Positions 10,048 to 18,888 are shown, counted from the stretch's first letter. The stretch is 64,000 bases of DNA from Salinadaptatus halalkaliphilus (GCF_006543045.1 NZ_RBZW01000076.1:180820-244819), one strand, 5' to 3'. Notes: a model not told the origin generated them from the sequence alone. Numbers and translations: made by a program.

Positions 10048-11292
10048 CTATGCCCACGGATCGTCGGAGTCGTCGGAGTCGTCGGAGTCGTCGGAGTCGT
10101 CGGAGTCGTCGGAGTCGTTGGACTCGGACATCGCGCTCGAGTCGCCATTCGAATCAGTATCATCGTGCCGGCCGTCGTCGACCGATCGCCCGCCGGTTGT
10201 CGATTCATCGTCCCAGCCCGACGACGCACCCCAACTGGGCGAGTCGTCCCAGGAATCCGTCTCGGAGTCGGTCGGCTCACTCGAGTCGCCCCACCCAGTC
10301 GAGTTCTGAGTGGTACCTGTGGTCCCGCGGTGACTCCCCGTTGTCCCGGCCACAGATCGAACCGCACCGCGTTGGTCGGGGATGAGATCCAGCGTCTCGT
10401 CGGTGTCGCCCAGCAACAAGAGTGCGTAGTACCGGACGTAGCTCCGGACGGGCGCCTCGAGCAAGGACAGCGCGTACGAGTAGGCGAGACCGCCGAGGAT
10501 GGCGAGTGCACCGACGACGTAGATGAAGGCAGGATCCCCTTCGTTCACCAGGGCGAGGACGAACAGACTCACGAAGAGTCCGATGACCATCGCGAAAATG
10601 CCGATGAACGCGAAGACGATCCAGAGGCCGGCACCGATTACCCAGCCGACGGCGAGGAAGGCGAGCGTCGCGGTCCAGTTCGATCGAAGCGCCGGCGCGA
10701 CGCGTCGCCAGCCGTCGATCGGCCCGCGGTTCTCGAGGAGCATGACCGGCACGACGAAGGCCGTCGTCAGGGTATAGACGATCCACAACCCGACGTAGCC
10801 GACGAACCCGACGCCGAGCATCGTCAGGATCTGGCCGGCAGTCACGTCGTCGACGCCGTCGACGTTCCCGCCGAGGACGAACACGGCAGCCACGCTCGCG
10901 AGGACGGCGACGAAAGCCAGCCAGAGCCCCGCCCGAAACAGAAGCAACCAGAGGGCCTCTCGGAGGTTCTGACCGGCGTCCGATCGGACGGATACTGTCT
11001 CCGAACGGAGCGATTCGACGAAGACGAACTCGAAGACGGCAGCGAGGTACCGAAAGCCGACGTAGAGGGAGAGGCCGGCCACGACGAGCGCCGCCTCGAG
11101 GCCGAGTCCAGTGAGTGATTCGAACTGGGCTGCGATCGGTTCGGTATCGACGCCGGTAAACTGGTTCGAAAACCCGAGACCGCCGATAACGAGGACGACA
11201 GCCGCGAGTTTGAGATAGTCGACGAATCCGAGTACACCGAGATAGCGCTTCGTGAGGTGGAGGGCGTCACCGAGGTCGTCAGCGGCGTACAT
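10048..11292 (-). CDS. Multi-helix membrane protein with acidic Ser/Asp repeat tail
   Basis: 414 residues. About six hydrophobic helices lie in residues 20-290 (segments around VVLVIGGLGFSNQF, VAVLASVAAVFVLGG, VGYVGLWIVYTLTTAFVVPVMLLENRG, VIGAGLWIVFAFIGIFAMVIGLFVSLFVLAL). The LLENRGPIDGWRRVAPALRSNW stretch resembles haloarchaeal DUF4013/DUF7847-type and glycerophosphodiester-phosphodiesterase membrane domains. The C-terminal ~110 residues are disordered, polar and acidic, finishing in a run of Asp-Asp-Ser units and DDPWA. No enzymatic motif is seen. Confidence 0.75.
   Translation of the reverse strand: MYAADDLGDALHLTKRYLGVLGFVDYLKLAAVVLVIGGLGFSNQFTGVDTEPIAAQFESLTGLGLEAALVVAGLSLYVGFRYLAAVFEFVFVESLRSETVSVRSDAGQNLREALWLLLFRAGLWLAFVAVLASVAAVFVLGGNVDGVDDVTAGQILTMLGVGFVGYVGLWIVYTLTTAFVVPVMLLENRGPIDGWRRVAPALRSNWTATLAFLAVGWVIGAGLWIVFAFIGIFAMVIGLFVSLFVLALVNEGDPAFIYVVGALAILGGLAYSYALSLLEAPVRSYVRYYALLLLGDTDETLDLIPDQRGAVRSVAGTTGSHRGTTGTTQNSTGWGDSSEPTDSETDSWDDSPSWGASSGWDDESTTGGRSVDDGRHDDTDSNGDSSAMSESNDSDDSDDSDDSDDSDDSDDPWA
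10061..10117. repeat. 9-bp tandem repeat encoding Asp-Asp-Ser units
   Basis: Just over six near-identical units of GTCGTCGGA on the plus strand, read as SDD on the minus strand inside the end of the membrane protein gene. It keeps frame because the unit is a multiple of three. Copy number is likely to vary between strains by slippage. Confidence 0.9.
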
Positions 11293-11367
11293 GCTACTCT
11301 CGTAACTAGTGGCGGTTGATAAATATCGTTCGATGACGCGTCGAAAACCAGCGACGACGGTCGACGG

Positions 11368-12039
11368 TTATCCGATCGCCGCGATTTCGTCCTCGAGCCA
11401 CTCTCGGAACCACGTCACGCGTTTCAGGCGCTGGTGGGCGATGCTCTCTGCGGTGTCACTTTGGACGCGCGAGGCGGCATCGTAACCCCGCTCGAGGACC
11501 CGATCGACCATCTCGTCGGCGTCCATGTGGGTACGGGCTTCATAGCCCATGCGCAACAGCATGAGGACGGTGCCGTTGGCCCCGACCTTATCGAGCAGAT
11601 CGGCCTCGATGAGCGACTGCGTCTCACGCGAGAGGTCGGTCAGATCGCCCTGATAGGAGTGATGTTCGATCGCGCGACACACCTGTTGGATGAACGACTC
11701 TGGATACTCGGCGCGGGCTTCCAAGTACTCGCGAGCGACGCGGGCGCCGGCCTCGGCGTGGAGTTCCTGGTCGGTCTCGAGTTTGGCAACGTCGTGAAAG
11801 AGGGCGGCAACGCGCGTGATATCGACATCGGCACCCTCCTCGCGAGCGATCTCTTCGGCGAGTGCGACCACGTTGAGGATGTGGTTGTGACGGTACTCCG
11901 CGGAGTGCCACGGGTACCAGCGCATGCGACCGCCTTCGGTCTCCTTCTCGACGCTCGCTGCGAGATACTCGAAGACGAAGGCTTTCATCTCCTCGAACTC
12001 TTCGTCAGTTACCCTGGTCTCTTTTATTTCGACGCCCAC
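11368..12039 (-). CDS. HD domain-containing phosphohydrolase
   Basis: 223 residues from a GTG at 12039 that gives MGVEIKETRVTDEEFEEMKAF. The in-frame extension to 12252 (MTMMNTRIDDRF...) is basic and low-complexity and unlikely to be translated. The HD motif set is complete: H in SAEYRHNHILNVV, HD in VAALFHDVAKLETDQE, the following H in LHAEAG and IEHHSYQGDLTDLS, and a D in LIEADLLDKVGANG. This indicates a metal-dependent phosphohydrolase, possibly on nucleotides. It is divergent from the mutase genes and shares a 250-base intergenic region with them. Confidence 0.88.
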   Translation of the reverse strand: MGVEIKETRVTDEEFEEMKAFVFEYLAASVEKETEGGRMRWYPWHSAEYRHNHILNVVALAEEIAREEGADVDITRVAALFHDVAKLETDQELHAEAGARVAREYLEARAEYPESFIQQVCRAIEHHSYQGDLTDLSRETQSLIEADLLDKVGANGTVLMLLRMGYEARTHMDADEMVDRVLERGYDAASRVQSDTAESIAHQRLKRVTWFREWLEDEIAAIG

Positions 12040-12290
12040 GAAAGATCCCTCCGCAGTAAACGAACGATAGTCATTACTGGAATGTTCGATCGTTGCACTC
12101 TTTAGCCTTTGGTTCGGGCTAGTTCCGGTTTCGTTGACCGTCTCGAGGTCGAGACTTCGATCAGCTGTCGAGTGTCGTCGCTTGCGCTCGTCGGTTCTCG
12201 ACGGGCCGCGGTCGTCGAACCTGTCGTCAATGCGTGTGTTCATCATAGTCATCCGTTAAAGTCAAACAGGCGGCCCGGAAACAGGAGGGT

Positions 12291-12707
12291 ATGAGCAGCG
12301 AACAGGAAGGAGAGTCGATTCGGTGTCTCGTCGCCAAAGTTGGCCTCGACGGCCACGACCGTGGGGCCCACGTTATCGCACGCGCGTTCCGTGATGCCGG
12401 ATTCGAAGTGATCTACTCCGGACTACACAAGGCACCCGAAGAGATTGTCCAGGCAGCGGTCCAGGAAGACGTCGACGTGCTTGGCATCTCGATTCTGTCG
12501 GGCGCACACGATACACTCGTCCCGAAGATCATGGACGGGCTCGAGGAGTACGACGCCAAAGCGGATACCCTCGTGCTGGCCGGCGGCGTTATCCCCGACG
12601 AAGACCGCGAGCAACTCAAAGACGAGGGTGTCGCCGCAGTCTTCGGCCCCGGGACATCGATCGAGGAGACGATCGAATTCGTCCGCGAGAACGCCCCCGA
12701 GCGATGA
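12291..12707 (+). CDS. Methylmalonyl-CoA mutase small subunit (cobalamin-binding)
   Basis: 138 residues, a complete stand-alone B12-binding domain. The DxHxxG cobalamin-ligand motif is GLDGHDRGAHV near residue 20, followed by SGLHKAPEEI, LGISILSG and VLAGGVIPDED. It partners with the large subunit encoded about 34 kb away at 46676-48376. Together they interconvert methylmalonyl-CoA and succinyl-CoA in propionate and odd-chain or branched carbon metabolism. It overlaps meaB by four bases. Confidence 0.95.
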   Translation: MSSEQEGESIRCLVAKVGLDGHDRGAHVIARAFRDAGFEVIYSGLHKAPEEIVQAAVQEDVDVLGISILSGAHDTLVPKIMDGLEEYDAKADTLVLAGGVIPDEDREQLKDEGVAAVFGPGTSIEETIEFVRENAPER

Positions 12708-13783
12708 GCGAGGAGACGTTACTCGAGGAGTTGCTCGCGGGGAAACACCGCGCGCTGGCTCGCGTCATCTCGAAGATCGAGGATCGCTCGCCGGGCTATC
12801 GAGAGCTCGTCTCGGAGCTCTACGCGCACACGGGCAACGCAGATGTCATCGGCATCACGGGCAGTCCGGGCGCCGGCAAATCGACGCTGGTCGACAAACT
12901 CGCCGAGACCTATCGCGAACGGGGCGAGACGGTCGGCATTATCGCGATCGATCCCTCCTCGCCCTTTACGGGCGGGGCCGTGCTGGGCGACCGCATCCGG
13001 ATGGCCTCCACTGTGGGGGATATGGATGTCTTCGTGCGCTCGATGAGCGCCCGCGGGACCCTCGGTGGCCTCTCGACGGCGACGGCAGACGCCGTCAAGG
13101 CGATGGACGCCTTCGGCAAGGACAAGGTCATCATCGAGACCGTCGGTGCCGGACAAAACGAGATCGACATCGTCCGGACCGCAGACACCGTCGCCGTCCT
13201 CGTTCCCCCCGGGTCCGGCGACGACATCCAGACGCTGAAAGCCGGCATCTTAGAGATCGCGGACATCTTCGTCGTCAACAAGGCCGACCGGGACGGCGCC
13301 GATCGAACCGTTCAGGAACTCCGGGATATGATCCAGCTGGGCAACGAGGGTGGCATGAGCGGCGGCGCCGGCGGCCACCACAGCCAGGACGTCATCGACG
13401 CCCACGACGACTGGAATGGCGAGGACGACGACACGACCGACGAGACGGGCTGGACCACACCCATCGTCGAAACCGTCGCCACGAAAGGGACCGGCGTCGA
13501 CGACCTCCTCAACGAGTTCGGCGCTCACCGCGAGTATCTCCTCGAGTCGGGCGAACACGCCACCCAGGTTCGCGGTCGCTACGCCGAGGAGGTTCGAACG
13601 CTCCTGCGCGAAGACATCCACGCCATGCTCGAGGCCGAACTCGAGGCCGCCGGCGGCGTCGACGCGCTCGCGGAATCGGTTCGCCAGGGCGAAACGGATC
13701 CGTACTCGATCGCCGACGACGTCCTGGCGCCGCTCGAGGACTGCCTCGAGGAGGTCGACGTCGAGCCGTCCGACGCCGCGTAA
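12704..13783 (+). CDS. meaB: Methylmalonyl-CoA mutase-associated GTPase MeaB
   Basis: 359 residues. G3E-type P-loop GTPase that protects and reactivates the B12 enzyme. The Walker A is GITGSPGAGKSTLVDKLAE near residue 52, then IAIDPSSPFTGGAVLGDRIRM, ETVGAGQNEIDIV and the guanine-specificity motif NKADRDGAD. A Gly/His/Asp-rich insert at about residues 213-245 (GGMSGGAGGHHSQDV) is not usual in bacterial MeaB and looks like a halophilic surface loop. The ATG overlaps the mutase small-subunit stop, indicating coupling. Confidence 0.96.
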   Translation: MSEETLLEELLAGKHRALARVISKIEDRSPGYRELVSELYAHTGNADVIGITGSPGAGKSTLVDKLAETYRERGETVGIIAIDPSSPFTGGAVLGDRIRMASTVGDMDVFVRSMSARGTLGGLSTATADAVKAMDAFGKDKVIIETVGAGQNEIDIVRTADTVAVLVPPGSGDDIQTLKAGILEIADIFVVNKADRDGADRTVQELRDMIQLGNEGGMSGGAGGHHSQDVIDAHDDWNGEDDDTTDETGWTTPIVETVATKGTGVDDLLNEFGAHREYLLESGEHATQVRGRYAEEVRTLLREDIHAMLEAELEAAGGVDALAESVRQGETDPYSIADDVLAPLEDCLEEVDVEPSDAA

Positions 13784-13822
13784 CGACTGGCGCTGCGGGT
13801 CGACCGGGATCCTACGCGGCGG

Positions 13823-14642
13823 TCAGGCGGGATGGCGCGAGTCGGCGTTCGGGTCGTCGATGAAGCGCAGGACTAGCTCGATGAAGCGGTCCGGTGCGGT
13901 GAGCATCGCCTCGTGTGCGTGACCCTCGAACGTCACGACGTGACTGTTCGGGAGCGCCTCGTCGACGATTGCTGTCGCGTCTTGCAGGTTTGGCGGGCTT
14001 TCGCTACCGGTCAACAGCAGCGTCGGCGTCGTCAGGCTCGCGAACCGGTCGGGGTCAAACTCGTAGTCCACTCCGGCTTCGAGGTGACGGAGCCAGACGT
14101 GGGCCGCATCCACGACGTCGTTCCAGTAGGGAGCCGTCCGCTGTGCGTCGATCTCTTCCGGCGTGGATCGAGCTATCTCCTGCAAGAACTCGACGATCGC
14201 CTCCTCGTTTTTCCCCTCTTCAGCAGCGCTCGCATGTCGTCGAATACCGCCTGGGCTTCCTCACCGGTCTCTGCGGGCATCTGGATCCGCGGTTCGTACA
14301 GAACGAGTGCCTCGAGATTGTCGGTCCGACGCGCCGCCTCGATCGCCAGTAAAGCCCCGCCGGAGTGGCCGAGCAGCGCCGCTGGCTCGCTGGTAGCGTC
14401 GACGACCGCAGCGACATCTTCGAACTCCCGAGCGAGCTCGTAAGCCGGGCCGTCGCCGCTTTGGCCGACCCCCCGATAGTCCATTGCGTGGACTGTTCGG
14501 TGTTTTGCGAAGCTTCGACGAACGTCGCCGAGTTCCCAGAACCGATGGTCGCTGACGGCGCCGTGGACGAGCACGAGCGGCAGTCCCCGTCCCGTTCGTT
14601 CGACGGCGATTTCGGCCCCGTCCGGGGACGTGACTGTTTCAT
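13823..14642 (-). pseudogene. Alpha/beta hydrolase, broken by two frameshifts
   Basis: Three reading frames together give one alpha/beta hydrolase: TVTSPDGAEIAVERTGRG and LVLVHGAVSDHRFWELG (oxyanion HG), then the nucleophile elbow LLGHSGGALLA, then in another frame EAIVEFLQEIARSTPEEI, TPTLLLTGSESPP and the catalytic His in VVTFEGHAHEAML. The first break is just after the ATG at 14642 (AAA where MKTV needs AAAA). The second is near 14208 (five A where six restore KRGKNEEAIVEF). Both are single-base losses in A runs on the coding strand. The gene abuts repeat copy c, whose right end supplies the ATG. Confidence 0.85.
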
Positions 14643-14723
14643 ACGGACCGTTGTAGTTCTTTACCGGTGATCACCGACCCCGTCCGGGTGATCACCGGTA
14701 AAACGCTACAACAATCCGTATCA
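14639..14723. repeat. Dispersed palindromic element, copy c (variant core)
   Basis: 85 bp with the family ends (TCATACGG...CCGTATCA, that is TACGG/CCGTA between direct TCA triplets). The core differs: 16-base perfect arms TTTACCGGTGATCACC and its reverse complement around a 10-base loop, and each arm contains the small palindrome GGTGATCACC. The ATG of the broken hydrolase lies inside the left end. Confidence 0.85.
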
Positions 14724-15032
14724 ATCGCTCTCCGTCCGTCCGGTGGTCTCTCGTTTGGCCTCCTCTCCGCTGGTGGTTTGTCTGCCATGGTCGACTCATC
14801 CACCGCCACCTATGCTGCGAGATAACATAGCCCTACCCTGTGGGTGACACCGGCCTATCGACGAGACGGATCTGGAGTGAGAAGAAGTATTATCAGAATA
14901 CAGACATTTCCTCGATCAAAGCGAGCCACAACACCGAAGATCGGGCCTCGGAATCGCCGAGTGGCGACGATACGCCCTATGAGAACCGTCGACAACCGCA
15001 ATTTGAAGACCGTCGCCGATGTAAAGCGGTGC
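14724..15032. other. Gene-free stretch upstream of hydrolase
   Basis: About 310 bases. It holds the promoter region of the hydrolase that starts at 15033. A short AT-richer piece near 14880-14910 (GAAGAAGTATTATCAGAAT) could carry a TATA-like element. An in-frame extension of the hydrolase reading frame back to 14844 is basic and probably not translated. Confidence 0.45.
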
Positions 15033-15983
15033 ATGAAAGCCCGAACAGTCCTCGGCGCAGCCGCCGGTGTGGTCGGCGCGGCCGTTCTCGGCAACCGCCT
15101 CCTCGAACGACGCGCTGGCGACCTCGAGAATCCCCTTCCCGGTATCGAGCGGACCTATCGCTGGCGCGGTATCGAGACGAGATATACGGTCGCGGGCGAG
15201 CCCGCGGCACCCGATATGTTACTCGTCCACGGCGTCCATGCGGGTGCGAGCAGTCACGAGTTCCAGTCGATCGTCGACCGACTGGCCGAGGAGTACCACG
15301 TCGTCGCGGTCGACCTCCCCGGGTTCGGCCGTTCGGAACGGCCGCCGCTGGTTTACTCGGCCGAATTGTATGCCGAGTTCCTCCGGGACTTCGCGAGGGA
15401 CGTGACCGAAGACCCCATCGTCGTCGCGTCCTCGCTGTCGGGCGCGTTCGCCGTCGACGCTGGCGCCGAAAGCGAGTTCGAACACCTCGTCTTGGTCTGT
15501 CCGACCGACGAGACGATGGCCGAGCGACCCTGGCTTCGGACCCTCCTCCGGACGCCCATCGTCGGCACGACGGCGTACAACCTGCTCTCGAGTCGACCCT
15601 CGATACGATACTTCTACGATCGGGACGGCTTCTACGACAGTTCGAACGTCGACGACGACATGGTCGCCCACGCCTGGGCGAGCGCCCACCAGCCCGGCGC
15701 TCGCTACGCCGGCGCTTCCTTCGCCGCCGGCACGGTCGATCCCGACCTCGACCTCCAGACCGAACTGGCCGCCCTCGAGACCGACGCGACGCTCGTCTGG
15801 GGCCGGGACGCCGAACTCGTCCCGCTGCGAGACGGTCGCGACCTCGCCGAAGCCGCCGACCTCGAACTGGTCGTCATCGACTACGCGACCCAACTTCCCC
15901 ACGTCGAACACCCCGACGAGTTCGTCGAGTATCTGATCGCAGAACTGCTACACGCGGATGTCGACGCCGACACCGACGACTGA
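15033..15983 (+). CDS. Alpha/beta fold hydrolase
   Basis: 316 residues from the ATG giving MKARTVLGAAAG, which opens with a hydrophobic segment (residues about 5-22) that could be a membrane anchor. The fold markers are DMLLVHGVHAGASSHEF, VVAVDLPGFGRSERPP and VVASSLSGAFAVDAG. The nucleophile elbow reads ASSLS rather than GxSxG; a similar Ser-based elbow occurs in other haloarchaeal hydrolases. The acid is likely in LVWGRDAELVP and the His in LPHVEHPDEF. The substrate is unknown. Its TGA stop is the first triplet of repeat copy d. Confidence 0.85.
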   Translation: MKARTVLGAAAGVVGAAVLGNRLLERRAGDLENPLPGIERTYRWRGIETRYTVAGEPAAPDMLLVHGVHAGASSHEFQSIVDRLAEEYHVVAVDLPGFGRSERPPLVYSAELYAEFLRDFARDVTEDPIVVASSLSGAFAVDAGAESEFEHLVLVCPTDETMAERPWLRTLLRTPIVGTTAYNLLSSRPSIRYFYDRDGFYDSSNVDDDMVAHAWASAHQPGARYAGASFAAGTVDPDLDLQTELAALETDATLVWGRDAELVPLRDGRDLAEAADLELVVIDYATQLPHVEHPDEFVEYLIAELLHADVDADTDD

Positions 15984-16013
15984 TACGGTTTACTGGAAGT
16001 CATTTCCGGCGCG
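15981..16013. repeat. Dispersed palindromic element, copy d (left half only)
   Basis: TGATACGGTTTACTG, then GTCATTTCCGGCGCG, after which the match ends. It corresponds to one arm of the full 86-bp element; the other arm is missing. The opening TGA is the stop codon of the hydrolase gene. Confidence 0.7.
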
Positions 16014-16037
16014 ATGTGAACCGATAGCTCGGGGCCG

Positions 16038-16424
16038 CTACGCCGGTTCGAAGCCGAGGACGCGCTCACCTGTCGTCTCCGAAACCGTAACCTCGAGGGC
16101 GACCTCGAGTCCGTTTTCGACCGTCTCGAGATCCGCATTGACGACTTGGCCAGTGATACGGACGGGACCGAAGTCGGCGATCGCGGTCGCGTAGGGGGCG
16201 TCGTCCTCGAAGGCCGGCGTCGGGACGTGCGTGACGGTGAACGTTTCGATCGTTCCGGTATCCGGCAGCGGGACCGCAGTCAAGTCGGTCGCGCCACACT
16301 CCGGACAGACGTGTCGCGGCGGCAGCGAGCCGTGGCCCTCGGGACACTCGAGTGCGTCGGCCTCGCCTTCGGCGGCGGCGTCGAGCCAGTCGTCAAAGCC
16401 GGCGTCGCCGACCGCGTCGCTCAT
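16038..16424 (-). CDS. Zn-ribbon/OB-fold acyl-CoA-associated protein (DUF35)
   Basis: 128 residues. The N-terminal rubredoxin-like zinc ribbon has CPEGHGSLPPRHVCPECGATDL (four metal ligands, one pair partly replaced by C..H). The OB-fold part has GTIETFTVTHVPTPAFED and PYATAIADFGPVRITGQV. DUF35 proteins bind acyl-CoA and pair with thiolases, helping channel acyl-CoA intermediates. Its ATG overlaps the stop of the upstream thiolase gene (ATGA), so the two subunits are made together. Confidence 0.92.
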   Translation of the reverse strand: MSDAVGDAGFDDWLDAAAEGEADALECPEGHGSLPPRHVCPECGATDLTAVPLPDTGTIETFTVTHVPTPAFEDDAPYATAIADFGPVRITGQVVNADLETVENGLEVALEVTVSETTGERVLGFEPA

Positions 16425-17590
16425 GGCTCGACCTCCGCTAAAACGTGGACGGTCGCACTGGCGACGGTGCCACCCGCGTTGTGCGCGAGGGCGGTCGTGG
16501 CGTCCGCGACGAACTCGCTGTTGGGGTGGTCGCCCGACAGCAACGTCGCAGCCTCGGCGATCTGGGACGCCCCTGTCGCGCCCACGGGGTGGCCCTTGGC
16601 CTTCAGTCCGCCCGAGAGGTTGACCGGCGTCTCGCCGTCGGCGGTCGTCCGCCCGTCTCGAGCGGCCGAGATGCCCTCGCCGACGCCCGCGATGTCGAGC
16701 GCTTCGATCGCGAGCACTTCGGCGATCGTAAAGCAGTCGTGGACCTCCGCGAAGTCGACGGCGCTCGCGTCGATACCGGCGTCGTCGTAGGCTTCGGCGC
16801 CGGCCTCGCGCGCGGCCGGCGAGCGAGCAAGGTACTCGCGGTCGTGCAGGGCCATCCGGTCGCCGCCCTGCCCGGTCCCCGTGATCGCGACCGGGGCCTC
16901 GAGGTCGTTGTCCTCGGCGTAGTCCTCGCTCGTCAGGACGAGCGCGGCCGCCCCGTCGGAGATCGGACAGGAGTCGTAGAGCCCGAGTGGTGAGGAGACC
17001 TGTGGCGCCTCGAGGACGTCGCTGACCTCGATCGCACTCTGGTACTGGGCTTTGTCGTTGGTCAGCGCGTTCTCGTGGTTCTTGACGGCGATGTGCGCCA
17101 GATCCTCGTGTTCGCCGCCGTACTCCTCGAAGTACGCCTGTGCCATCAGGGCGTAGGCTCCGGGGAAGGTCATCCCGGCCCGAACCTCCCAGAGATCGTC
17201 GGCGGCGATGGCGAGCGCCTCGGTCGCGCCCGCGGTCCCGAGGTTGGTCATGCGCTCGGCGCCGCCCACGAGGACGACATCGGCCTCGCCGTTGCGGATG
17301 CGAACGACGGCCTCCCGGATGGCTGCCCCGCTCGAGGCGCAGGCCGACTCGTAGCGCGTTGCAGGCGCCTGTACGCCCGCAGCTTCGGCCATCAACGGTC
17401 CCTGGTGGCCCTGGTGTTCTGCCAGTTCGCCCATGAAGTTGCCGTAGAAGACGGCCTCGACATCGTCTCGAGGAACGTCGCTGTCCTCGAAGGCCGTTTG
17501 GCTCGCCCGTGCGAAGAGGTCTCGGCTCGTCCGCTCGGGCGTACTGCCAAACGGCGTCACACCCGTTCCGGCGACGCGTACGTCACTCAT
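16421..17590 (-). CDS. Thiolase family protein (acetyl-CoA acetyltransferase, SCP2-type)
   Basis: 389 residues from the ATG giving MSDVRVAGTGVTPFG; an ATG two codons upstream is possible. The active-site Cys is in RYESACASSGAAIREA near residue 85. The His motif is GHPVGATGASQIAEAA, and a second catalytic region is VDFAEVHDCFTIAEV. It condenses or cleaves acyl-CoA thioesters. The coupled DUF35 gene downstream suggests a thiolase-DUF35 complex like the one known from archaeal mevalonate synthesis, but no HMG-CoA synthase is adjacent, so the pathway is open. Confidence 0.93.
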   Translation of the reverse strand: MSDVRVAGTGVTPFGSTPERTSRDLFARASQTAFEDSDVPRDDVEAVFYGNFMGELAEHQGHQGPLMAEAAGVQAPATRYESACASSGAAIREAVVRIRNGEADVVLVGGAERMTNLGTAGATEALAIAADDLWEVRAGMTFPGAYALMAQAYFEEYGGEHEDLAHIAVKNHENALTNDKAQYQSAIEVSDVLEAPQVSSPLGLYDSCPISDGAAALVLTSEDYAEDNDLEAPVAITGTGQGGDRMALHDREYLARSPAAREAGAEAYDDAGIDASAVDFAEVHDCFTIAEVLAIEALDIAGVGEGISAARDGRTTADGETPVNLSGGLKAKGHPVGATGASQIAEAATLLSGDHPNSEFVADATTALAHNAGGTVASATVHVLAEVEP

Positions 17591-17701
17591 GCACACCCCT
17601 ATCGGATCGAGGCGTTAATACTCAGCGGTTACGGTCGCCGTTTCGGACTCCCTAGAGGTTCGATCCGCGCGTTTAACACGTCTGATGGATCACGTGTACG
17701 T

Positions 17702-18769
17702 ATGAGTTCACCGACCGTCGATATCGATGCGCTCGCCACGCTCACCGAGACGAGTGGCGTCCCCGGCTACGAGGATCGGATCCGCGACCTCGTCGTCGAC
17801 CGGTTCGCAGACAGCGTCGACCGCGTCCGCACCGACGCGATGGGCAACGTCGTCGGCACGCTCGAGGGCGACACCGACTACTCGGTCGCCGTCGCGGCCC
17901 ACATGGACGAGATCGGCTTCATGGTTCGCCACGTCGCCGGCAGCGAGGACGGCTTCGGGTTCGTCGAACTCGACGCGCTCGGCGGCTGGGACGCTCGCGT
18001 CCTCAAGGCCCAGCGCGTGACGATCCACACCGACGACGGCGACGTACCGGGCGTCATCGGCTCGCCGCCGCCCCACACCCAGGACGACGACGAGCGCGAG
18101 AAGACGCCCGACGTCGAGGATGTCGCCGTCGACATCGGCCTCCCCTACGAGGAGGCGACCGACCGAATCTCGCCGGGCGATCTCGTCACGATGGAGCAGA
18201 CGACCGAGCGCGTCGGCGAGACGGTCACCGGCAAAGCACTGGACGACCGCGTCTGTCTGTTCGCGATGCTCGAGGCCGCGGATCGGCTCACCGAGCCCGA
18301 CGCCACGATCCACTTCTGTGCGACCGTCCAGGAGGAAGTCGGCCTGCGGGGCGCACAGGCCCTGGGCGTCGACGTCGATCCCGACCTGGCGATCGCACTG
18401 GACGTCACCGTCGCCAACGACGTCCCCGGCTTCGACGACGGCGCACACGTCACCGATCTCGGCGCAGGCACCGCGATCAAGCTCAAGGACTCGAGCGTCA
18501 TCACCAACCCGAAAGTCAACAGGCGACTGCAGTCGGTCGCCGACGCGGCAGAGATCGCGTACCAACTCGAGATCCTCCCCGCCGGCGGCACCGACACCGG
18601 GGGGTTCCAAAACTCGGCTGGCGCGAAACCCGTCGGCGCAATTTCGATTCCGACGCGGTATCTCCACACGCCGACCGAAACCGCCCACGTCGACGACATC
18701 GCGGCGACGATTGACCTGCTGGAAGCGTTCCTCGAGAGCGAGGACGGCGAGCACGAGTACACGCTCTGA
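17702..18769 (+). CDS. M42 family metallopeptidase (aminopeptidase/endoglucanase-like)
   Basis: 355 residues from the ATG at 17702. Metal ligands are visible: H in VAAHMDEIGFMV, D in KALDDRVCLFAMLEA, E-E in TVQEEVGLRGAQ, D in AIALDVTVANDVPG and the late H in PTRYLHTPTETAH. The GGTDTGGFQ loop is typical of the family. M42 enzymes form dodecameric cytoplasmic aminopeptidases that trim peptides. It carries an acidic insert after PPPHTQDDDE. The TGA stop is the first triplet of repeat copy e. Confidence 0.94.
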   Translation: MSSPTVDIDALATLTETSGVPGYEDRIRDLVVDRFADSVDRVRTDAMGNVVGTLEGDTDYSVAVAAHMDEIGFMVRHVAGSEDGFGFVELDALGGWDARVLKAQRVTIHTDDGDVPGVIGSPPPHTQDDDEREKTPDVEDVAVDIGLPYEEATDRISPGDLVTMEQTTERVGETVTGKALDDRVCLFAMLEAADRLTEPDATIHFCATVQEEVGLRGAQALGVDVDPDLAIALDVTVANDVPGFDDGAHVTDLGAGTAIKLKDSSVITNPKVNRRLQSVADAAEIAYQLEILPAGGTDTGGFQNSAGAKPVGAISIPTRYLHTPTETAHVDDIAATIDLLEAFLESEDGEHEYTL

Positions 18770-18852
18770 TACGGATTGCTGTAACGATTTACCGGCGCAA
18801 CCGCCGTCCGGGTCGCGGTTGCGCCGGAAATGACGTACAGTAAACCGTATGA
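18767..18852. repeat. Dispersed palindromic element, copy e (full)
   Basis: 86 bp, TGA-TACGG...CCGTA-TGA. The central stem is perfect over 13 pairs: CCGGCGCAACCGC and GCGGTTGCGCCGG around a 10-base loop. The left TGA is the M42 peptidase stop codon. Confidence 0.93.
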
Positions 18853-18888
18853 GACGGTTGAACTGGTGTGACCAATACAACCGAATAT

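Noticed and set aside
10061-10117. CRISPR-like short repeats
   Set aside because: Units are contiguous 9-mers without spacers and encode protein.
10018-11118. Long plus-strand open frame (366 codons) over the DSD-repeat gene
   Set aside because: It is antisense to a clear membrane protein; its Val/Gly run is just the repeat read on the other strand.
12040-12252. N-terminal extension of the HD-domain protein to the ATG at 12252
   Set aside because: The extension is Arg-rich and low-complexity; the GTG at 12039 gives the expected family start.
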